In this document: positions 22,919 through 28,200 of the stretch, one piece after another | Position numbering within the stretch: position 1 is the first letter of the stretch | How the letters are laid out: every line of letters begins with the position of its first letter | Source of the DNA: Flammeovirgaceae bacterium UBA5008 | Lineage (GTDB): Bacteria > Bacteroidota > Bacteroidia > Cytophagales > Cyclobacteriaceae | Length of the DNA stretch: 28,200 bases | Assembly: GCA_002398365.1 (NCBI GenBank) | Contig: DGYK01000057.1 | Coordinates: forward strand, 179,239 to 207,438 | Reading direction: 5' to 3' | Program-made: the position numbers and the translations under genes | The notes under the pieces: generated by a model | The model's database searches: none | Told to the model about the DNA's origin: nothing | The model's input: the letters and a program-made list of their open reading frames with translations, nothing else

Positions 22919-25900
22919 GGAGGTCACTGTCTTTAGATTTTTGATAAGGGTCTACGTGCTGCACAAAGTCTTCGGTCAATGCATCTTCATCTTCATCACG
23001 AATCAGCTTTTTGCCTTCAGCTATAGAACCGAAAATATAGTACAAGCCCGGCACGATGATCACGCCAAACACCGTACCGAACAACATCCCGCCCAACGCG
23101 GACGCACCAATGGTACGGTTACCGATAGCACCGGCACCATGTGCGAGAACTAATGGAATCAATCCGGCAATGAATGCGAATGATGTCATCAAGATGGGGC
23201 GGAAACGCACGCGAGCTCCTTCAATAGCTGCTTCCAGCACCGTTGCTCCTTGCAATTGTTTTTGTACGGCAAACTCCACTATCAATACCGCATTTTTTCC
23301 AAGCAAACCAACCAGCATCACAAGCCCAACTTGCGCATAGATATCGTTGGCAAGCCCCATCCCTTTAATGAGCAAGAAAGAACCAAACACACCGGCCGGC
23401 AATGAGAACACGACCGCCAATGGTATAATGAAACTCTCATATTGACCCGCCAACACGAAGTACACGAATATCAACACGATGATGAAAATATAGACTGCTT
23501 CGTTTCCTCTACGCGTCTCATCATACGACAATGCTGCCCAGTCAATATCAAAACCATTGGGCAACGTCTTAGCAACTTCTTTTACTGCAGCAATGGCTTC
23601 ACCGCTACTGAAACCACGTGACGGGCCTCCGCGAATGCCGGCAGTATTGTACATGTTATAACGGTTAATTTCATTCGCGCCTTGTTTCTTTTTAATTCGC
23701 ATGAATGCAGAGAATGGAACCATCTCACCCTTATCATTTTTCACCCATAAATTCAACACATCTGAAGGAAGCTTTCTGTACTCGGGCGCTGCTTGCACAA
23801 ACACTTTGAAGAACCGCTGATATTTAATGAAACCCAATTCATACGTGCTACCCACAAAAATCGAAAGCGTATTCATGGCATTGCCGATGCTCACTCCTTT
23901 TTGCATCGCCAGTTGATTGTCGATTTCAATTTCATATTGAGGATAATTTGCACTGAAGAATGTGAACAAACCGGTTAGCTCTTTACGCTTTTTCAGCTTA
24001 TCCATAAACTCATTCGTCACTTTTTCCAATTGCAGATAATCACCACTATTGGTTTTATCGAGCAACTGCAAAGCAAAACCACCGGCTGCACCAAAACCAG
24101 GCACGGCAGGTGGGTCGAAGAATTCGATCGTAGCACCCGGAATTGATTTTGCTTTTTCTTCCAGTTCATGAATGATATCACTGACGGTATGTTTGCGCTC
24201 CGACCAAGGCTTTAAGTTAATCAAACAAGTTCCGGCATTTGATCCGCGTCCTTCGGTCAATACTTCGTAACCTGCAATGGATGAAACTGACTTTACACCT
24301 TCTACGGTGTTGATCACCGAAACCAATTTGTTCGACAAGTCATTTGTCCTTTCAAGCGTTGATCCGGGAGGTGTTTGAATAATGGCGTATAACATACCTT
24401 GGTCCTCACTCGGAATGAACCCCGTAGGTAAGTTATTGGCAATACCAAAAATTCCTAATGCAAACACGACAAACAAACCTACTGTCACTAACCTACGATG
24501 CGCGATGCGATGCAACAACGTAACATAGCGCTTAGTCAGTTTTTCAAAAAGAATATTAAAACCCTCCAGAAAGCTATTCAACCAATTTTTCTTTTTTGGT
24601 TTTCGATGAGTGCTTCGTAAAATCATCGCACACAATACCGGTGTAACGGTTAGTGCCACAATTCCAGATAACACAATGGATGAAGCCATCGTGATAGAGA
24701 ACTGGCGATAGAAAGTTCCAACCGGACCTGTCATAAATGAAACCGGAACAAAAACAGAAACCATCAACAAAGTGATTGCAATAACTGCACCGCTGATCTC
24801 ACCAATTACTTTTTTCACTGCATTGTAAGGAGAGATATGCTCTTCTTCCATTTTAGCGTGAACCGCCTCCACTACTACAATGGCATCATCTACCACAATA
24901 CCAATAGCCAATACCAAGGCAAAAAGTGTAATCATGTTAATGGTAAGACCAAACAACTGCATGAAAAAGAATGCGCCAATCAACGAGATCGGTACTGCCA
25001 ATGTTGGAATCAGTGTTGAACGCCAATCACCCAAGAAAATAAATACCACCAACGCTACCAGAATAAAAGCATCTCGCAACGTGTGAATTACATTTTCTAT
25101 TGAAGCATCCAGGAAATTCGAAACATCATAACTGATTTCATAATCCATACCGGGAGGAAATGTTTTCTTCAATTCCTCCAGTTTCAGTTTTACTTTGTGA
25201 ATAACATCACTGGCATTACTTCCATACGTTTGCTTAAGTACCATGGCAGCGGATGGAAGACCATTCATGTTGGAATAGATATCGTAATATTCGCTACCCA
25301 ACGCGACAGTGGCTACATCTTTAAGTCTAAGAATTTCTCCGTTGGGGTTTGCTTTGATGATAACATTCTCGTACTGCTTCGGATCATTAAAGCGGTCGGT
25401 ATAAGCAAGTACATATTCAAGTGCTTCCGCTCGCTTGCTATCACCACGACCTATACGTCCGGGCTTACCAATAATGCTTTGGTCGCTCAACGCTTCCATT
25501 ACTTCGTCCGGAGAAATTTTGTATGCACGCATCCGATCCGGATTCAACCAAACGCGCATCGCATATTGCCGGCTACCTAAAATTCTTGCCTGACCAATAC
25601 CATTGATACGCTGTAATTCAGGAATCATGTTCACACCTGCATAGTTGAACAAGAATTTCATGTTGGCATTCTTATCCGTACTATACAAGTTGACATACAT
25701 CAACATACTCGGAATAACAGGGGTAATAATTACCCCTTCGCGTTGCACCAATATGGGCAAGCGATTAGTTACCTGTTGAACGCGATTGGAAACCTGCACC
25801 AACGCCTGGTTGATATCAGTGCCTGGATTAAATACTACTTGGATGTTTGCCTCTCCTGCACTGGTGGCATCGGAAGTCATGTAGCGCATGCCCCATGCTC

Positions 25901-26111
25901 CGTTGATGGATTGCTCAAGAGGAATAATAACAGATTCTGCCAGTGACTTGGCACTAGCACCCGGGTATGAAGCACTCACCATTACTACAGGTGGTGCAAC
26001 TTCCGGAAATTGTGATGTAGGCAAGGTATTGATCGCCAAAACTCCCACGAATAAAATAACGAGGGAAGTAACGATGGCGAGCACCGGCCTGTGTATGAAT
26101 TTACTAAACAT
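22911..26111 (-). CDS. RND multidrug efflux pump, inner-membrane subunit (AcrB/MexB, HAE1 family)
   Basis: The 1066-residue protein has full RND length and twelve expected membrane helices in two halves. The N-terminus FIHRPVLAIVTSLVI and the early LPTSQFPEVAPPVVMVSASYPGAS are classic HAE1 sequence. The proton-relay residues are present: Asp408-Asp409 in IGIVVDDAIVVVEA (helix 4) and Lys939 in GLLGKNAVLIVEF (helix 10), matching AcrB D407, D408 and K940. It should export hydrophobic drugs, bile salts or solvents in exchange for protons, together with its adaptor and outer-membrane partner. The middle gene of a minus-strand operon, it starts 27 bases after the adaptor and overlaps the outer-membrane gene. 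The substrate cannot be read from the sequence. Confidence 0.95.
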   Translation of the reverse strand: MFSKFIHRPVLAIVTSLVILFVGVLAINTLPTSQFPEVAPPVVMVSASYPGASAKSLAESVIIPLEQSINGAWGMRYMTSDATSAGEANIQVVFNPGTDINQALVQVSNRVQQVTNRLPILVQREGVIITPVIPSMLMYVNLYSTDKNANMKFLFNYAGVNMIPELQRINGIGQARILGSRQYAMRVWLNPDRMRAYKISPDEVMEALSDQSIIGKPGRIGRGDSKRAEALEYVLAYTDRFNDPKQYENVIIKANPNGEILRLKDVATVALGSEYYDIYSNMNGLPSAAMVLKQTYGSNASDVIHKVKLKLEELKKTFPPGMDYEISYDVSNFLDASIENVIHTLRDAFILVALVVFIFLGDWRSTLIPTLAVPISLIGAFFFMQLFGLTINMITLFALVLAIGIVVDDAIVVVEAVHAKMEEEHISPYNAVKKVIGEISGAVIAITLLMVSVFVPVSFMTGPVGTFYRQFSITMASSIVLSGIVALTVTPVLCAMILRSTHRKPKKKNWLNSFLEGFNILFEKLTKRYVTLLHRIAHRRLVTVGLFVVFALGIFGIANNLPTGFIPSEDQGMLYAIIQTPPGSTLERTNDLSNKLVSVINTVEGVKSVSSIAGYEVLTEGRGSNAGTCLINLKPWSERKHTVSDIIHELEEKAKSIPGATIEFFDPPAVPGFGAAGGFALQLLDKTNSGDYLQLEKVTNEFMDKLKKRKELTGLFTFFSANYPQYEIEIDNQLAMQKGVSIGNAMNTLSIFVGSTYELGFIKYQRFFKVFVQAAPEYRKLPSDVLNLWVKNDKGEMVPFSAFMRIKKKQGANEINRYNMYNTAGIRGGPSRGFSSGEAIAAVKEVAKTLPNGFDIDWAALSYDETRRGNEAVYIFIIVLIFVYFVLAGQYESFIIPLAVVFSLPAGVFGSFLLIKGMGLANDIYAQVGLVMLVGLLGKNAVLIVEFAVQKQLQGATVLEAAIEGARVRFRPILMTSFAFIAGLIPLVLAHGAGAIGNRTIGASALGGMLFGTVFGVIIVPGLYYIFGSIAEGKKLIRDEDEDALTEDFVQHVDPYQKSKDSDLHE

Positions 26112-26138
26112 GTTTTTTCTGTTTAAGTGTGGCCTTAC

Positions 26139-27224
26139 TTACTCTACGTATACTTTCAAATTCGGAATCACCACTTTCGGATCGTGGTATTCAAACTCAG
26201 CGATCTTCGCTTTGTCGTGCACTTTCCTAATGCCTTCCAGAATGATCTGTTCGTTTTCTGCCAGCCCTTCCTTCACAATGTAGAGATCGGGCATTTCTGC
26301 TTCAATCACGATCTCACGTTGATGAACGACATGATCTTTATCCACTACAAAAACATATTTCTTCTCCAGCACTTCAAAAGTTGCTTTCTGCGGAATGAGC
26401 AATGCATTCTTCAATGGAACAGTCATCTGCACATTTCCTGTTTCTCCATGACGCAGTAAGCCTTTGGGATTTTTGAAGGTAGCACGAAAAGCGATGTTAC
26501 CAGTTTCATTATTGAAGTCCGCTTCGATGGCCTCTACCACTCCGGTTTGATCAAATAAAATATTGTTTGCCATCAACAATTTTACTTTCATCACACTGTC
26601 CTTCTTCAGATTCATTTTATAGTTGAGATATTCTGCTTCAGGAACATTAAAGTATACCCACATCTTAGAGTTGTCAGAGAGTGTGGTCAGTAAGTCGCCT
26701 TCATCCACCAAACTACCCAGTCTCACCTGAAAGCGATCCATGATTCCGTCAAACGGTGCTCGGATTTGAGTAAAGCCTAAGTGAACTTGTGCGAGGGAAA
26801 CTTCTGCTTTTGCTTTGTCGAATTTTGCTTTGGCGAGTGCCAGTTCGTTGGCAGACACAACATTGCTATCGGCCAATTGCTTTGTGTTAAGGTATTCGAT
26901 TTCGGCAAACTTGGCTTCCGCTTCGGCTTTTTGTAATTCCGCTTTATACATTAGCGGCATAATCTGAAACATCAGTTGACCTTCTCGCACGAACTTACCT
27001 TCATCAACAAAAATATTTTGAAGGTAACCTCGCTCTAAAGCACGAAGCTCGATGTGTTGTATGGCCCGAATCTGACACACATAATCACGAATGATCAGTG
27101 TATCTCTACGGGAAGGACTAGTGACCATAAATTTCACGTCCTCTTCTTTTTCGTCATGGTGTGATCCACAAGCTGAAATAATTGCGAATGCGCAAAAGCT
27201 TGCGAACAGAACTAATTTGTTCAT
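26139..27224 (-). CDS. RND efflux periplasmic adaptor (membrane fusion protein, lipoprotein)
   Basis: The 361-residue protein has a lipoprotein signal with lipobox IISAC (Cys19), then the adaptor layout: beta-barrel/lipoyl start (HIELRALERGYLQNIFVDEGKFVREGQLMFQI at about 57-87), a helical hairpin rich in Ala, Lys and Glu (about 90-150), the second lipoyl half (FTQIRAPFDGIMDRFQVRLGSLVDEGDLLTTL), and a beta-barrel with DFNNETGNIAFRATFKNPKGLL RHGETG. It bridges the inner-membrane pump and outer-membrane channel in the periplasm. It is the first gene of the operon. The 132 bases upstream contain a small palindrome (CTTAG-ACAG-CTAAG, 27289-27302) that could be an operator, but arms of only five bases make this weak. 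No regulator gene is present in the window. Confidence 0.93.
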   Translation of the reverse strand: MNKLVLFASFCAFAIISACGSHHDEKEEDVKFMVTSPSRRDTLIIRDYVCQIRAIQHIELRALERGYLQNIFVDEGKFVREGQLMFQIMPLMYKAELQKAEAEAKFAEIEYLNTKQLADSNVVSANELALAKAKFDKAKAEVSLAQVHLGFTQIRAPFDGIMDRFQVRLGSLVDEGDLLTTLSDNSKMWVYFNVPEAEYLNYKMNLKKDSVMKVKLLMANNILFDQTGVVEAIEADFNNETGNIAFRATFKNPKGLLRHGETGNVQMTVPLKNALLIPQKATFEVLEKKYVFVVDKDHVVHQREIVIEAEMPDLYIVKEGLAENEQIILEGIRKVHDKAKIAEFEYHDPKVVIPNLKVYVE

Positions 27225-27356
27225 AGTTAATAAATTTTTAAAATGATTTGATGCAGCTAAAAATGAAACTGAAAGGCAGGAAACTTAACTTAGACAGCTA
27301 AGCAAAGTGCATCTTAAATAAAACTTGGAAGTAAATTACCTTTCAGCGTGAAGGTA

Positions 27357-27731
27357 TCACAAACGAAAGACACGCAACAGTAAATAGGTAGGCTGCGCGT
27401 AGGGCAATAAATTAAAATGAAAATCCGCCAGAGTTTGGGCGGAATGATTGAAGGCTAAAAAATAGTTTGAGAAGTTGGCTACGAAAAGTGATGAACAGGA
27501 ATTCCGCTTCAGGGAGGACCGTTCACTTTCTTCCTCTTCCTTTTCATCAATCTCAATAAATACTACTTCTTGATTTTGGGATCTGTCTGATTCTGCCTGA
27601 TAGTGTACTTGTTTCTCAGTTATTCTTTCCTGCTTACTTTCTGCGAATCCAAAAGCATTTGCATGAAAATAGCCTGCTACGCTCAAAGCGAGTGATAATG
27701 CAAGGCCATATCGGAAGATAATTTTGAACAT
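27357..27731 (-). CDS. Small exported protein of unknown function
   Basis: The 124-residue protein has a hydrophobic N-terminus (residues 4-27, ending HANAFG), probably a signal peptide. An acidic central segment (about 55-70, EIDEKEEEESER) follows, and a C-terminal half rich in Asn, Phe and Leu. It has two Cys (in NSCSSLF and none elsewhere besides). I do not recognise a family. It lies 132 bases upstream of the adaptor gene in the same direction and may be transcribed separately. Composition is ordinary, so it could be a real small gene, but the evidence is only the open frame and the signal peptide. Confidence 0.5.
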   Translation of the reverse strand: MFKIIFRYGLALSLALSVAGYFHANAFGFAESKQERITEKQVHYQAESDRSQNQEVVFIEIDEKEEEESERSSLKRNSCSSLFVANFSNYFLAFNHSAQTLADFHFNLLPYAQPTYLLLRVFRL

Positions 27732-27854
27732 TTACTAGTTGAAACTCTTATCTAAGAACGAAGTAGGGATAATTCGGTTAAAGATTTGTATTTATTTATT
27801 TTATGACTATCATAAACTTTACTTATAAGCTTTGGATAAAGGATTGTTTTAGCG

Positions 27855-28199
27855 TTATAAAAGACCTTTATCGTGTAATAATCCTTTCAATGCGTGATGA
27901 TTTTTCCAAAACTTGGACTTGGATTCATTAAAATATTTTTTGAAAGCTACGTTACCATTCATGGTCTCCATTAGGGGGTCTTTTTCTAAAAATAAAATGA
28001 TCCAATACTGCACATTTTCTTCTTTCGCAAACCATTGCATGTGCTCTACTGCCTTTGATTGATTGTTGGTATAAGTATAGTAGGCTGATAATCCCAAATG
28101 GCGGTAAACAGATCGATCGGCTTCAAAGAAATTTTTATAGTTTTCTGCCAACTCTTTCGCCTTTGCGTGTTCCCCTGCCTTTTCCATCACATATGCTAT
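27855..28199 (-). CDS. C-terminal end of a TPR-repeat-like protein (runs off the window)
   Basis: The frame is open to the window edge, so the start lies outside. The visible 114 residues include IAYVMEKAGEHAKAKELAENY and YRHLGLSAYYTYTNNQSKAVEHMQWFA, two helix-turn-helix units with the Ala/Gly/Tyr spacing of tetratricopeptide repeats. The tail (FLEKDPLMETMNGNVAFKKYF) resembles the end of Bacteroidota TPR proteins that often carry an N-terminal DNA-binding or adenylate-cyclase-like domain. Which of these is present here cannot be seen. An ATG at 28190-28188 is internal, not the start. Confidence 0.65.
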   Translation of the reverse strand: MAYVMEKAGEHAKAKELAENYKNFFEADRSVYRHLGLSAYYTYTNNQSKAVEHMQWFAKEENVQYWIILFLEKDPLMETMNGNVAFKKYFNESKSKFWKNHHALKGLLHDKGLL

Positions 28200-28200
28200 T

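Noticed and set aside
27289..27302. Operator palindrome for a TetR-type regulator of the efflux operon
   Set aside because: Arms are only five bases and no regulator gene is present, so it was mentioned but not claimed.

Overview
The window looks like a piece of a Bacteroidota chromosome. It carries a CTnDOT-type tra operon (TraE to TraN), DUF4134/DUF4133/DUF4138-type proteins, a RadC-like JAMM protein of the kind found on Bacteroidota mobile elements, lipoprotein signals, and a TAnnTTTG-type promoter candidate. I cannot place it below phylum.

Layout. (1) 1-5210, plus strand: a tightly packed operon of at least four and probably five genes. It encodes the C-terminal end of an unrecognised protein, a Cas4/AddB-like PD-(D/E)XK nuclease with a four-cysteine cluster, a long prokaryotic Argonaute whose PIWI domain keeps an apparent D-E-D-D tetrad, a small helical protein, and an HEIGH zinc metallopeptidase. 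This is the most interesting part: a candidate DNA-guided defence system that pairs an Argonaute with both a nuclease and a peptidase. (2) 5383-16687, plus strand: an ICE/conjugative-plasmid transfer operon (membrane protein, TraE, TraF, TraG, three tandem TraI-like paralogs, TraJ, TraK, a TraL-position protein, TraM, TraN and a DUF3945-like protein), closed by a terminator. TraG has a one-base frameshift in a T8 run. (3) 16730-17570: non-coding DNA with four successive long imperfect palindromes, then a mobile-element RadC protein. (4) 18232-18255: a 3'-terminal tRNA fragment (T-loop to CCA) followed by a terminator, which I read as the right attachment site of the integrated element. (5) 18300 to the end: chromosomal-looking DNA with two small secreted/lipoprotein-like genes on the minus strand, a 5'-truncated molybdopterin oxidoreductase gene, a complete minus-strand RND efflux operon (adaptor, AcrB-like pump, outer-membrane factor, small membrane protein) with its own terminator, a small hypothetical gene, and the end of a TPR-like protein.

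How it fits together. The Argonaute operon and the tra operon lie on the same strand, left of the tRNA-fragment att site. The simplest reading is that the Argonaute system is cargo of an integrative conjugative element whose left end and integrase lie outside the window. The Argonaute operon is visibly more AT-rich than tra: 18 G+C in the 60 bases at 2161-2220 against 29 in 9661-9720. These are two hand-counted samples, not a full calculation. Short dispersed repeats (palindromic units inside traG and traJ, and degenerate heptamer tracts between tra genes and in one signal peptide) mark the tra region further.
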